Below, in pieces: positions 55,783 through 64,000 of a stretch of DNA of 64,000 nt. Location: NCBI RefSeq assembly GCF_024397915.1, contig NZ_CP073347.1, positions 1,364,001 through 1,428,000 on the forward strand, given 5' to 3'. The translations under genes were made by a program, and so were the position numbers. This stretch comes from Marinobacterium rhizophilum (lineage in GTDB: Bacteria; Pseudomonadota; Gammaproteobacteria; Pseudomonadales; Balneatricaceae). Position 1 is the first letter of the stretch. Every line of letters starts with the position of its first letter. The notes below the pieces were generated by a model. That model made no database searches and was not told the DNA's origin. It saw nothing but the letters and a program-made list of their open reading frames with translations.

Positions 55783-56456
55783 GACATCCGCTCCCCGTTA
55801 CCCGCATCCGCTTCGCGTATCTTGAGTACCCGGTAGCGCCAGCAGCGCAACTGCGGGTGCCAAAAATCCGCCGCCAGCCCGGCCTTGCGCTTGAGGTGAA
55901 GCCAGAAATCATTCACATCCGGCAACTGCTCCCAGACGGACGGCAGGAAGGTTGCACGGTGCGTTGCGTATTCGATGGCAAGCCCGTCCTTAGCCACCAC
56001 CAGCTGGCGCAGCAAATCGGGCTCGTCGGTGTACGGCAACTCGACCAGGGGCGACAGTATCGACAGCTCCAGCTCGGTAGATGCAAGCTCGCTCGTACAG
56101 AGCGGCGCAAAGCGGGCATCCTGAAAGGCACTGTAATAGGCATTGTGCGCCACGTCCTGCAACAGTGGCCTGCGCGCGTCCAGCGACCCGACACAACCCC
56201 GCAGCACGCGACCCTCCTCCCGCCGCTGCACTGAATAGAGGGTCACGAAGCTGGCACCTAGGGCGCACAGTGGCTCTGGCATACCCTCAAGCGACGGTAG
56301 CCAGACCTCCTCGCCCGCAAGCCCCCGCTCAATGGTTTCACGGGCGACCCGAAGCAACCGCCGGCGCAAAGGCGCTGTTAAAACCGGGACGACCGGCACG
56401 CTGCCTGCCGCTTCACTTGCCCGCGCTCCCGGGGCACAGGGGTCAGGCGAAGGCAT
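55779..56456 (-). CDS. amrA: AmmeMemoRadiSam system protein A (AMMECR1 domain)
   Basis: 225 residues of the AMMECR1 family (proposed name AmrA). The family hallmark LRGCVGSL occurs in EEGRVLRGCVGSLDARRPL, followed by VAHNAYYSAFQDARFAPL, LELSILSPL and LPSVWEQLPDVNDFWLHLKRKAGL. Biochemical role unsettled; AMMECR1 genes are typically found beside Memo and radical SAM genes. It begins within the last 14 bases of the Memo gene and overlaps the cupin gene by 4 bases. Confidence 0.93.
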   Translation of the reverse strand: MPSPDPCAPGARASEAAGSVPVVPVLTAPLRRRLLRVARETIERGLAGEEVWLPSLEGMPEPLCALGASFVTLYSVQRREEGRVLRGCVGSLDARRPLLQDVAHNAYYSAFQDARFAPLCTSELASTELELSILSPLVELPYTDEPDLLRQLVVAKDGLAIEYATHRATFLPSVWEQLPDVNDFWLHLKRKAGLAADFWHPQLRCWRYRVLKIREADAGNGERMS

Positions 56457-57231
56457 AGGCACCGTACCCCACGACCCGGTCCCGCGGCCCCGCCGTATCG
56501 CCGGAATTGCGCAAATCAACACAGTGCACACTCAATCCGCGCCGCGCTGCCGCCCTCAGCAAACCGTTGACCGCAACACAGCCACAGGCCTGATCGGGCA
56601 GCAGGTCCGCCTCCAGCCGTTCAATGTGTTGCGATGTCGCCCGGTCTATGCGCTGCGCGATGCCGTAGCTGTGGTAATGGCTCAGGTCGCTACTGACAAC
56701 GACGAGCGTATCCGCACTGTCGAGGCCCCGACCAATCAGCTCCGCGACGGCTTCCTTCGGAGCCTGGCCCGCGATCACCGGCAACAGTTGCCAGTGCGGA
56801 TTGGCACTGAGCAAAAACGGCAACTGCACTTCGATACAGTGCTCTAGCCGGTGGACCTCGTCGTTATATTCCACCCAGCCGTGATCCACCCAGTCGCGCA
56901 GGCGAGCAGTATCCAGCTTCATCACGCCAAGCGGACAGGCAAAGCCTGCCGTGCTCGGGACCGCCATGCTGCGCAGCGGCATACGGTGGTTGGGCCCCAG
57001 CAGCAGCACGCGCGCATACGCCTGCGCATGGGTACGCAACAGGTTGTAAGCGCTGGCGGCCACCGGGCCTGAATACACAAGCCCGGCATGGGGCACGATC
57101 AATGCCCTGGGCGGTGCCGCCTGGGCCTCCTGCGGCGCATTATCATCAAGCAGGCGCTGCACCTGCGCTTGCAGGTCCGGCGCGCGCCCGGGATAAAAGG
57201 TGCCACTCACGGCGGCTTGTCGTACATTCAC
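56443..57231 (-). CDS. amrB: AmmeMemoRadiSam system protein B (Memo-like dioxygenase)
   Basis: 262 residues of the Memo family (class III extradiol dioxygenase fold). Metal or active-site stretches: VSGTFYPGRAPDL, VPHAGLVYSGPVAASAY, LLGPNHRMP, HRLEHCIEVQLPFL and VVSSDLSHYHSY. The start is GTG at 57231 with AGGAGG 6 bases upstream; the open frame before it shows no similarity. First gene of the minus-strand operon. Human MEMO1 is a distant relative with copper or iron redox activity, but bacterial function is unproven. Confidence 0.92.
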   Translation of the reverse strand: MNVRQAAVSGTFYPGRAPDLQAQVQRLLDDNAPQEAQAAPPRALIVPHAGLVYSGPVAASAYNLLRTHAQAYARVLLLGPNHRMPLRSMAVPSTAGFACPLGVMKLDTARLRDWVDHGWVEYNDEVHRLEHCIEVQLPFLLSANPHWQLLPVIAGQAPKEAVAELIGRGLDSADTLVVVSSDLSHYHSYGIAQRIDRATSQHIERLEADLLPDQACGCVAVNGLLRAAARRGLSVHCVDLRNSGDTAGPRDRVVGYGAYAFA

Positions 57232-57544
57232 GGGCTGCCTCCTGCGCTCATGGAGCGTCTGCTGCAAGACTGCGAATACCCCGCCCCCCGCTAACAGCGG
57301 TGGCCCGGCCGCTAACCTGATCCTGGTCGACAGCCCCGCTGATAGCGGCTCTGCCACAAGGGGCTGCCTCGGTTTCGCGTCCTTGACTGCCTTCGATCTT
57401 TTACCCTTTTCCCTGCTTTTCAATTATAGCCCTGCACAGAGGGCACCCGGTCTCACCCCGGATTGACTAGACTTTTTACAGAACCCTCCAAAGGTAACCG
57501 CAAGGGATGGCGCCAGCCGCTGCAACAGAGTACGAGGCATCAGC
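57232..57544. promoter_or_regulatory. Divergent region between the Memo and radical SAM genes
   Basis: 313 bases that must drive both sides of the AmmeMemoRadiSam locus. No clear operator palindrome or terminator found. Confidence 0.35.
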
Positions 57545-58633
57545 ATGCCCGCTTCACAGATCACTCCGGTTCCCACCCGCTACTGGCACCGTATTGAACG
57601 CGACAAGATTCAGTGCGATGTCTGTCCACGCTTTTGCAAGCTGAGCGAAGGCCAGCGCGGACTCTGCTACGTGCGCGGCCGGGAAAACGACCAGATCATG
57701 CTCTACACCTATGGTCGCTCCAGCGGCTTCTGTGTGGACCCCATCGAGAAGAAGCCGCTGAACCACTTCCTGCCAGGTACACCGGTGCTCTCTTTCGGTA
57801 CCGCCGGCTGCAACCTGGCGTGCAAATTCTGCCAGAACTGGGACATGAGCAAGTCCCGCGACATGGACACCCTGGCCGACAGCGCCAGCCCCGAGGATCT
57901 CGCCACGACCTGCCTGCGCCTGGCCTGCCGCTCCATTGCCTTCACCTACAACGACCCTGTCATTTTCATGGAGTACGCCATGGATGTGGCCGATGCCTGC
58001 CGGGAACAGGGCATTCGCGCCGTGGCGGTGACCGCAGGCTACATCTGCCCGCAACCCAGGGCCGAGCTTTACCGCCATATCGATGCCGCCAATGTCGACC
58101 TCAAGGCCTTCACCGAGCGGTTTTACAGCCGGATTTGCGGTGGAGCCCTGGCCCCGGTGCTCGACACCCTGCTCTACCTGCACCAGACGGATGTGTGGTT
58201 TGAGATCACCAACCTGCTGATCCCGGACGAAAACGACAGCAACGAAGAGATTGAAGCCATGAGCCGCTGGATCTTCGACCATCTTGGCCCTGACAGGCCG
58301 CTGCATTTCAGCGCCTTTCATCCGGACTGGAAAATGCTCGACAAGACACGCACCCCCCAGTCGACCCTGACCCGGGCACGGGAGATCGCGATGAAGCAGG
58401 GATTGCGGTATGTCTATACGGGAAACGTGCACGACCCGGACGGCAGCTCAACCTGGTGCCCGGGCTGTGGTACGCGACTGATCGAGCGGGACTGGTATCA
58501 GCTGGGGGAATGGAAGCTGGACGCAGCGGGGCGATGCATCCATTGCGGCACCGCAGTGCCGGGGCATTTCGAGGCAGCACCGGGCGACTGGGGCGCCAGG
58601 CGCATGCCGGTGCGGATGCGCACCGGCATCTAG
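57545..58633 (+). CDS. amrS: AmmeMemoRadiSam system radical SAM enzyme
   Basis: 362 residues, PflA-activase-like radical SAM protein. The 4Fe-4S/SAM motif is CNLACKFCQNWDMSK (around residue 88). It has an additional N-terminal cysteine group CDVCPRFC...GLCYVRG (28-45) and a C-terminal ribbon with WCPGCGTRL and RCIHCGTAV that could bind zinc or another cluster. The substrate is unknown; the constant partners AMMECR1 and Memo are encoded divergently, 313 bases away. No glycyl-radical enzyme gene is nearby, arguing against a simple activase role. Confidence 0.93.
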   Translation: MPASQITPVPTRYWHRIERDKIQCDVCPRFCKLSEGQRGLCYVRGRENDQIMLYTYGRSSGFCVDPIEKKPLNHFLPGTPVLSFGTAGCNLACKFCQNWDMSKSRDMDTLADSASPEDLATTCLRLACRSIAFTYNDPVIFMEYAMDVADACREQGIRAVAVTAGYICPQPRAELYRHIDAANVDLKAFTERFYSRICGGALAPVLDTLLYLHQTDVWFEITNLLIPDENDSNEEIEAMSRWIFDHLGPDRPLHFSAFHPDWKMLDKTRTPQSTLTRAREIAMKQGLRYVYTGNVHDPDGSSTWCPGCGTRLIERDWYQLGEWKLDAAGRCIHCGTAVPGHFEAAPGDWGARRMPVRMRTGI

Positions 58634-58642
58634 TGCCGGCTG

Positions 58643-59599
58643 TCAGGCGGCGGCGCGCTGCTCGATCAGCAACTGGCGAATGGGCTCGACATCACGCAGC
58701 GTTTTCACCTGGCTGAACAGCTGCTCCGCTTGCGGATAATGCCTTTTTAGCTGGTGCAGCCACTGCTTGAGACGCCCATGCACGTAACCGCGCACCTTGT
58801 CGGCGACGATCTGGTCAAAGTAATCGAGCAATAGGCCCTGCATCTCGAACCAGTCGATACCCGCTTCAGGCTCGCCCTGCAGACGCCGCTTGATGGAACG
58901 GGCAAGATCCGGCCTCGAGATCAGCCCGCGCCCGATCATGACATCACGACACCCACTGACCTCGCGACAACGCTGGTAGTCATCCCAGCTCCAGACCTCG
59001 CCGTTGGCGGTTACGGGGATGGGAATCGCCTCGCGAATCTGGGCGATATACTCCCAGTAGGCCGGCGGGCGGTAGCCCTCCACCTTGGTACGGGCATGCA
59101 CCGCCAATCCATCGGCGCCGGCCTCGAAAATCGCCTGGGCATTGTCCAGCGCCAGCGCCTTGTCGCTGTACCCCAGACGCATCTTGGCCGTGACCGGGAT
59201 ATCTGCCGGTACTGCCCGGCGCACCGCCGCCACGATGCTGTGCACATCCATGGGGGTGTCCAGCAGCACGGCGCCGCCGCGGTTGCGATTGACGGTCTTG
59301 GCCGGGCAGCCGAAATTCAGGTCGATACCGGGCGCGCCCAGAGCCGCAGCGCGTGCGGCATTGGCGGCCATCAACTCGGGATCACTGCCCAGCAACTGCA
59401 CGATGACCGGCACCCCACTGGGGGTGGTGCCGCCACGCAGCAATTCCGGCGCCAGGCGATAGAACACGGAATCCGGCAACAGGTTCTGACTGACGCGTAC
59501 AAATTCGGTGACGCACAGGTCAATACCGCCAATGCGGGTCAGTACATCGCGCATCAGGTAATCAACCACGCCTTCCATCGGTGCCAGTATGATTTTCAC
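58643..59599 (-). CDS. dusC: tRNA-dihydrouridine(16) synthase
   Basis: FMN enzyme reducing U16 in tRNA D-loops. 318 residues: a TIM barrel (1-240) with LAPMEGVVDYLMRDVL at the start, catalytic Cys in LNFGCPAKTVNRNRGGAVLL, VTAKMRLGYSD, and a C-terminal helical tRNA-binding domain. The opening MEGVVD and overall pattern fit DusC rather than DusA/B. Convergent with amrS, 9 bases between stops. Confidence 0.93.
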   Translation of the reverse strand: MKIILAPMEGVVDYLMRDVLTRIGGIDLCVTEFVRVSQNLLPDSVFYRLAPELLRGGTTPSGVPVIVQLLGSDPELMAANAARAAALGAPGIDLNFGCPAKTVNRNRGGAVLLDTPMDVHSIVAAVRRAVPADIPVTAKMRLGYSDKALALDNAQAIFEAGADGLAVHARTKVEGYRPPAYWEYIAQIREAIPIPVTANGEVWSWDDYQRCREVSGCRDVMIGRGLISRPDLARSIKRRLQGEPEAGIDWFEMQGLLLDYFDQIVADKVRGYVHGRLKQWLHQLKRHYPQAEQLFSQVKTLRDVEPIRQLLIEQRAAA

Positions 59600-59663
59600 G
59601 TATCGATCATCTAAACAGTGGAAAACCGCATATTATACGGTGATCGGAATTAAGGGAGGAACT

Positions 59664-60191
59664 ATGCGACTATTCGTGGCCATCGACCTGCCCGACTCGC
59701 TGCAGGATGCCATCGCCCGGCTGCAACAACCGGTACGGCACCTGCACTGGGCCGCCCCTGAGCGCCTGCATATCACGTTGCAGTTTCTGGGCGAGCAGCC
59801 CGCTCCCCGGCTTGAAGCCATCTACAGTGCCCTGGAGTGCGTCGAGTTCGAGCCGCTGAGCATTCGCTGTGAAGGCGTCGGCCAGTTCGCCTCCGGCGTG
59901 ATCTGGCTGGGCGTTGATCCGCAACCCGCGCTGGCACAGCTGCAACGACAGATTGGCCGGCAACTGCGCGGCGCCGGCATTCCATTGCAGCAACGCCGTT
60001 TCATCCCCCACATCACCCTGGGACGCTGCCGGGGGAACCGCCTGAGCAGCGTGCTGGAGCACGTCGCGGCACGCTTTTACGGCCAGGCATTCTGTTTCGA
60101 TTGCGACCTGTTCAGCCTGAAAAGCAGCCAATTGCGCCCCGGCGGCGCACTGCACCTTGTGCAGGCACAGTTTTGCAGTCAGGACGCCTGA
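59664..60191 (+). CDS. thpR: RNA 2',3'-cyclic phosphodiesterase
   Basis: 175-residue 2H phosphoesterase (LigT family). Both HxT motifs are present: HITL in LHITLQFLGEQ (about 36-39) and HITL in PHITLGRCRG (about 120-123). It opens RNA 2',3'-cyclic phosphates. GGGAGG precedes the ATG at 59664. Divergent from dusC; convergent with metZ, with only 12 bases between them. Confidence 0.92.
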   Translation: MRLFVAIDLPDSLQDAIARLQQPVRHLHWAAPERLHITLQFLGEQPAPRLEAIYSALECVEFEPLSIRCEGVGQFASGVIWLGVDPQPALAQLQRQIGRQLRGAGIPLQQRRFIPHITLGRCRGNRLSSVLEHVAARFYGQAFCFDCDLFSLKSSQLRPGGALHLVQAQFCSQDA

Positions 60192-60203
60192 AACAACCGC
60201 CGG

Positions 60204-61415
60204 TCAGAGCGCCGCGAGGCCCAGCTGCAGATCCGCCTGGATATCAGCCACGTCTTCCAGGCCGACCGACACCCGAATCAGGTTGTCCCGGATGCCCGCA
60301 CGGGCCCGGTCCTCTGGCGTCATGCGACCATGGGTGGTCGTACCCGGATGGGTGATGGTGCTCTTGGTATCGCCCAGGTTGCCGGTGATCGACAGCATGC
60401 GCGTGGCATCGACAAAGCGCCAGGCGGCCTCACGGTCACCCTTCACCTCAAACGACACTACCGCGCCGAAAGCGCGCTGCTGGCGCTTGGCCAGTTCGTG
60501 CTGCGGGTGATCCGGCAAACCGGCGTAATACACCTTGTCGATTTCAGGCTGTGCGTCCAGCCACTGCGCCAGCTGCAGTGCGCTAGCGCAGTGGGCGTCC
60601 ATACGCAGCCTGAGTGTTTCCAGGCCCTTCATGAATACCCAGGCATTGAACGGGCTCATGCAGGCGCCACCGGTGCGGATAAAGCCGAACACCTCTTCCA
60701 TCAGGCGGCCCGGCCCTGCCACGGCGCCACCCACACAGCGCCCCTGGCCATCCAGGAACTTGGTCGCGGAATGAATCACGATGTCAGCGCCCAGCGCCAG
60801 CGGCTGCTGCAGCGCCGGCGTACAGAAGCAGTTGTCCACCGCCACCAGAATCTCGTGCTCGTGCGCGATTGCGGACACGGCCGGAATATCGGCCAGCTGA
60901 GCCAGCGGATTGGACGGCGACTCCAGGAAAAACAGCCGCGTCTGCGGGCGGATGGCCCCGCGCCAGTCGTCATTGTCGGTCGGGTCCACGTAGGTGGTTT
61001 CGATACCGGCACGGCTCAGGTACTTGTCGAACAACGACACGATGGAGCCGAACACGCTGCGCGAACAGACCACATGATCACCGGCCTTGAGCAGCGACAG
61101 CACGGTGCTCAGGATCGCCGCCATGCCCGATGATGTGGCGACGGCGCGCTCGGCGCCTTCGAGCGCGGCGATGCGCCGCTCGAACGCCTGTACCGTGGGG
61201 TTGGTGAAGCGGGAGTAGATATTGCCCTCTTCCTCGCCGCCGAACCTGGCCGCCGCCTCGCGGGCACTGGAATAGACGAAGCTGGAGGTCGTGAAAATCG
61301 GATCTCCATGCTCGCCCTCATCCGTACGCTGCTGTCCGGAGCGCACCGCCAGGGTGGCAAACTCGTAACCGGTCGCATCAAACTGGATGCGTTCTTCGCG
61401 CTCGAATTTTTTCAT
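60204..61415 (-). CDS. metZ: O-succinylhomoserine sulfhydrylase
   Basis: 403-residue PLP enzyme of the Cys/Met metabolism family making homocysteine from O-succinylhomoserine and sulfide. PLP lysine in SATKFLDGQGRCVGG, cofactor loop TSSGMAAILS, and EREERIQFDATGYEFATLAVRSGQQRTDEGEHGDPIF-type N-terminus typical of MetZ. It follows purF by 18 bases, the usual order in Pseudomonas-like genomes, and is probably in the same operon. Confidence 0.94.
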   Translation of the reverse strand: MKKFEREERIQFDATGYEFATLAVRSGQQRTDEGEHGDPIFTTSSFVYSSAREAAARFGGEEEGNIYSRFTNPTVQAFERRIAALEGAERAVATSSGMAAILSTVLSLLKAGDHVVCSRSVFGSIVSLFDKYLSRAGIETTYVDPTDNDDWRGAIRPQTRLFFLESPSNPLAQLADIPAVSAIAHEHEILVAVDNCFCTPALQQPLALGADIVIHSATKFLDGQGRCVGGAVAGPGRLMEEVFGFIRTGGACMSPFNAWVFMKGLETLRLRMDAHCASALQLAQWLDAQPEIDKVYYAGLPDHPQHELAKRQQRAFGAVVSFEVKGDREAAWRFVDATRMLSITGNLGDTKSTITHPGTTTHGRMTPEDRARAGIRDNLIRVSVGLEDVADIQADLQLGLAAL

Positions 61416-61433
61416 GCTGCGCGATGTCCTCTG

Positions 61434-62954
61434 TTATTCGATTTTGGTGTGCAGATCGGCCGACTCGTTGCTTTCGGTGTCGGTATTGTCATCCAGCATG
61501 GCCGCGTCATTGCGCTTGGCCTCGAGCCGCGCCAGGTAATCGCCGTCCACATCGCCGGTGACATACTTGCCGTCAAAGACACAGGTATCGAACTCCCGGA
61601 TGTCCGGGTTACCGGCGCTGACGCAATCCTTGAGGTCACCCAGGTCCTGGAACAGCATCCAGTCGGTACCGATATACTCGCCCACTTCCTCTTCGGTACG
61701 GCCATGGGCGATCAGCTCGGTGGCCGCCGGCATGTCGATGCCGTAGACGTTGGGGAAGCGTACCGCCGGCGAGGCCGAAGCGAAATACACTTTTTTGGCG
61801 CCCATGTCGCGGGCCATCTGGACAATCTGCTTCGAGGTGGTGCCGCGCACAATGGAGTCATCCACCAGCATGACCACCTTGTCGCGGAACTCCATCTCGA
61901 TGGGGTTCAGCTTGCGACGTACCGACTTCTTGCGCTCACCCTGCCCGGGCATGATGAAGGTGCGGCCAATATAGCGGTTCTTGATAAAGCCTTCACGGAA
62001 ATCCACCTTCAGTGTCTTGGCCATTTCCAGTGCCGCAGTACGGCTGGTATCGGGAATGGGGATGATCACATCGATATCGTGGTCCGGACGCTCGCGCAGT
62101 ACCTTGGCGGCGAGCTTCTCCCCCATCAGCATGCGAGACATGTGCACATTGACATCATCGATGATGGAATCCGGCCGCGCCAGGTAGACGAATTCAAACA
62201 GGCAGGGGGCGTAACGGGTGTTTTGCGCGCACTGCAGGGTGTTAACGTTGCCGTCCATGTCGATGTAAATGGCTTCACCGGGCTCGATATCGCGCACGCG
62301 GGTGAATCCACAGACATCCAGCGCCACGCTTTCGGAGGACACCATGTACTCTTCGCCGGTTTCGGTTTCACGCTTGCCGTAGCACAGCGGCCGAATGCCG
62401 TTGGGGTCACGGAAGGCCAGGATGCCGTAGCCGGTAATCATCACCACCACGGCGTAACCGCCGGTGCAGCGCTCATGCACGCGCTTGACGGCGCTGAACA
62501 TGTCGTCGGCATTGGGCTGCAGCTTGCCCTGGCCCTGCAACTCATGGGCGAAGACGTTAAGCAGCACCTCGGAGTCGGAGGTGGTGTTGATGTGACGCAA
62601 GTCCGCGCGGAACATCTGATCGGCCAGCTCTTCGGCATTGGTCAGATTGCCGTTGTGGGCCAGGGCAATGCCGTAGGGCGAGTTGACATAGAACGGCTGC
62701 GCTTCGGCAGAGCTGGAGCTGCCCGCCGTGGGGTAGCGCACATGACCAATACCGGCATTGCCGGCAAGGCGCTTCATGTGGCGGGTGCGAAATACCTCGT
62801 TTACAAGGCCGTTATCCTTACGCAGAAAAAACCGGTTCCCCTCACCGGTCACCATGCCGGCCGCATCCTGGCCCCGATGCTGCAGCACCGTAAGAGCGTC
62901 GAAAATCGTCTGATTAACGTAGGATTTGGCAACAACGCCGACAATACCGCACAT
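61434..62954 (-). CDS. purF: Amidophosphoribosyltransferase
   Basis: First committed step of purine synthesis: PRPP plus glutamine to phosphoribosylamine. 506 residues. The start MCGIVGVV places the nucleophile Cys directly after the initiator Met; GAGG lies 9 bases before this ATG at 62954. Glutaminase domain 1-240, then a phosphoribosyltransferase domain with PRPP loop [18 protein letters not shown]. Between cvpA and metZ on the same strand. Confidence 0.97.
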   Translation of the reverse strand: MCGIVGVVAKSYVNQTIFDALTVLQHRGQDAAGMVTGEGNRFFLRKDNGLVNEVFRTRHMKRLAGNAGIGHVRYPTAGSSSSAEAQPFYVNSPYGIALAHNGNLTNAEELADQMFRADLRHINTTSDSEVLLNVFAHELQGQGKLQPNADDMFSAVKRVHERCTGGYAVVVMITGYGILAFRDPNGIRPLCYGKRETETGEEYMVSSESVALDVCGFTRVRDIEPGEAIYIDMDGNVNTLQCAQNTRYAPCLFEFVYLARPDSIIDDVNVHMSRMLMGEKLAAKVLRERPDHDIDVIIPIPDTSRTAALEMAKTLKVDFREGFIKNRYIGRTFIMPGQGERKKSVRRKLNPIEMEFRDKVVMLVDDSIVRGTTSKQIVQMARDMGAKKVYFASASPAVRFPNVYGIDMPAATELIAHGRTEEEVGEYIGTDWMLFQDLGDLKDCVSAGNPDIREFDTCVFDGKYVTGDVDGDYLARLEAKRNDAAMLDDNTDTESNESADLHTKIE

Positions 62955-63015
62955 GTAACGCACCTCAAACCAGTTCAGAAAAGCCTTGATGAATCCTGCC
63001 GTGACGGATGTTCAA

Positions 63016-63510
63016 CTAGCGTCCAACATTCCAAATTGCGCGCACGACGTCCTGCGCCAGATCACGAGTCCAGGATTCCATTTGAATAAAATGAGGGATA
63101 AGACGCGAATCGTGCCACCAGGGATCCTGAGTCGCGGGGGTAATGCCTAACAGCGCTACCAGGACCACAATCAGCAAAGCCCCGCGGGCAAGTCCGAAAC
63201 CTATTCCGAGTATACGGTCGGTGCTACTCAGCCCGGTGGCCTGCACCAGCGCCACGATCAGCGTGCTGACCAGCGCACCGACGATCAGAGTAGCCAGAAA
63301 AAGAACAGCAAAGGCCACGGCAACCCGCGCCGAGGGCATTTCGATATAGTCCTGCAACACCAGGCTAAGAGGAGCCGTGAAGAGTCGCGCGACTATGAAG
63401 GCCGCTACCCAGCTTGCCAGGGACAGAGCTTCCTTGACGAAGCCCCGTTTCAGGCTGAAAAGCCCTGAAATGGCGATGATAGCGATGATGGTCCAGTCAG
63501 CCCAGTTCAT
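63016..63510 (-). CDS. cvpA: CvpA family membrane protein
   Basis: 164-residue inner-membrane protein with four hydrophobic segments and the family start MNWADWTIIAIIAISGLFSLKRGFVKEALSLASWVAAF. Known in E. coli for colicin V export and envelope stress resistance; its precise action is unknown. Precedes purF as in many gammaproteobacteria (dedD-cvpA-purF). Confidence 0.93.
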   Translation of the reverse strand: MNWADWTIIAIIAISGLFSLKRGFVKEALSLASWVAAFIVARLFTAPLSLVLQDYIEMPSARVAVAFAVLFLATLIVGALVSTLIVALVQATGLSSTDRILGIGFGLARGALLIVVLVALLGITPATQDPWWHDSRLIPHFIQMESWTRDLAQDVVRAIWNVGR

Positions 63511-63572
63511 GTTCCCGATCGGATCCTTTAAACAGCGCGCATTCTAACAGAGGGTCTGACACAACCCAATGC

Positions 63573-64000
63573 TCACTGCGTGGTAAAACGCACGATAATG
63601 CCGTTGAGGTCGAAATCCTGCTTGAGCTCTGCCTGCAGGGCTTCAAGCTTGGTCCGCTGAATGTCCGGCCCGACATAAACCTTGACCAGATCCCCGATGC
63701 GCCGGGTGTACACCTTGTGACCGGAGCCGACCAGCTTTTTGCGCAGGGACTTGGCATTGGCCTCGTCCTTGAAGCTCGCCAGCTGCAGCGTCCAGGCCAC
63801 CGGCACATTCTGTTCATCCAGCACCGGCGTATCGCTGCCAAGCGCAAGGTCCGGCGTCACCGCCTGCACATCCTGCACCGGTACCACGGCCTCGGGCATG
63901 GGCTCGATTTCACGAGGCTGCTGCGCCGGCGCCACGTCCTGGGTATCGGGCAGTGCCGCAATCTGCGGCTCGATTGTCACTATTTCGACGGGCTCCGGAC
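63573..64000 (-). CDS. dedD: SPOR-domain cell-division protein, 5' part outside the window
   Basis: The C-terminal 142 codons are visible; the frame is open to the window edge, so the start is missing. The visible part has a Pro/Glu-rich linker and a C-terminal SPOR domain (WTLQLASFKDEANAKSLRKKLVGSGHKVYTRRIGDLVKVYVGP), which binds denuded peptidoglycan at the septum. Position before cvpA supports DedD. Confidence 0.88.
   Translation of the reverse strand, partial: PEPVEIVTIEPQIAALPDTQDVAPAQQPREIEPMPEAVVPVQDVQAVTPDLALGSDTPVLDEQNVPVAWTLQLASFKDEANAKSLRKKLVGSGHKVYTRRIGDLVKVYVGPDIQRTKLEALQAELKQDFDLNGIIVRFTTQ

Noticed and set aside
61308..63089. 593-codon plus-strand open frame opposite metZ and purF
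   Set aside because: Spans two real genes and their spacer; no domain pattern.

Overview
The window is about 60% GC, gene-dense chromosomal DNA from a gammaproteobacterium, most likely a marine Oceanospirillales-type organism (Marinobacterium-like; inferred from gene content only). Supporting signs are the RoxA L16 hydroxylase, the dedD-cvpA-purF-metZ order, DusC, 865-residue AcnB and a full glycolate/glyoxylate locus. No rRNA, tRNA or CRISPR array was seen. One complete IS3-family element is present.

Layout. 0-3.2 kb: an unknown small protein, roxA, a GST and an RpiR regulator. 3.7-6.9 kb: a YfcC-type carrier, a decayed allantoicase gene and intact allA (purine/ureide catabolism). 7-17.1 kb: periplasmic MsrA, a GGDEF-EAL receptor, an MBL/beta-CASP protein, a 2-hydroxyacid dehydrogenase, an ABC exporter and a diguanylate cyclase. 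17.2-24.7 kb: an AbrB-like orphan, pbpG, pyrC, a lytic transglycosylase, a gamma-carbonic anhydrase homologue, hppD, lrgAB-like genes and an IclR regulator. 25.1-37.1 kb: the glyoxylate block. glcB-G-D-E-F is divergent from glcC, followed by gcl-hyi-glxR; glycolate is oxidised to glyoxylate, which goes to malate (GlcB) or to glycerate (Gcl, Hyi, GlxR). 37.3-43.7 kb: YbaK-like deacylase, thioredoxin and a TetR-controlled RND pump. 44-48.1 kb: a class V aminotransferase (perhaps glyoxylate-linked) and acnB. 48.5-50.1 kb: ArsR regulator and an Old Yellow Enzyme homologue. 50.1-54.9 kb: repeat-rich DNA, a CaCA antiporter, a DUF2185 protein, a heat-shock ibpA gene and the IS. 54.9-58.6 kb: an AmmeMemoRadiSam locus (Memo, AMMECR1, cupin and macro-domain genes in one operon, divergent from a radical SAM gene). 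58.6-64 kb: dusC, thpR, metZ, purF, cvpA and the 3' part of dedD.

Regulation can be read in several places: two ACTGGT-N3-ACCAGT operators at glcC/glcB, an IclR-type operator before gcl, five CATACCGGTTGGTATG-like sites around the TetR/RND genes, paired TATCGAGATAT sites at arsR and its neighbour, and a sigma32 promoter followed by a ROSE-like RNA thermometer before ibpA.

The most unusual items are the AmmeMemoRadiSam/macro/cupin operon, an 80-bp-period tandem array made from copies of the 3' end of glxR including its stop codon, G-rich tandem repeats placed at or just after stop codons, an 18-bp intergenic motif shared between distant sites, and the loss of half the allantoicase gene while allA stays intact.
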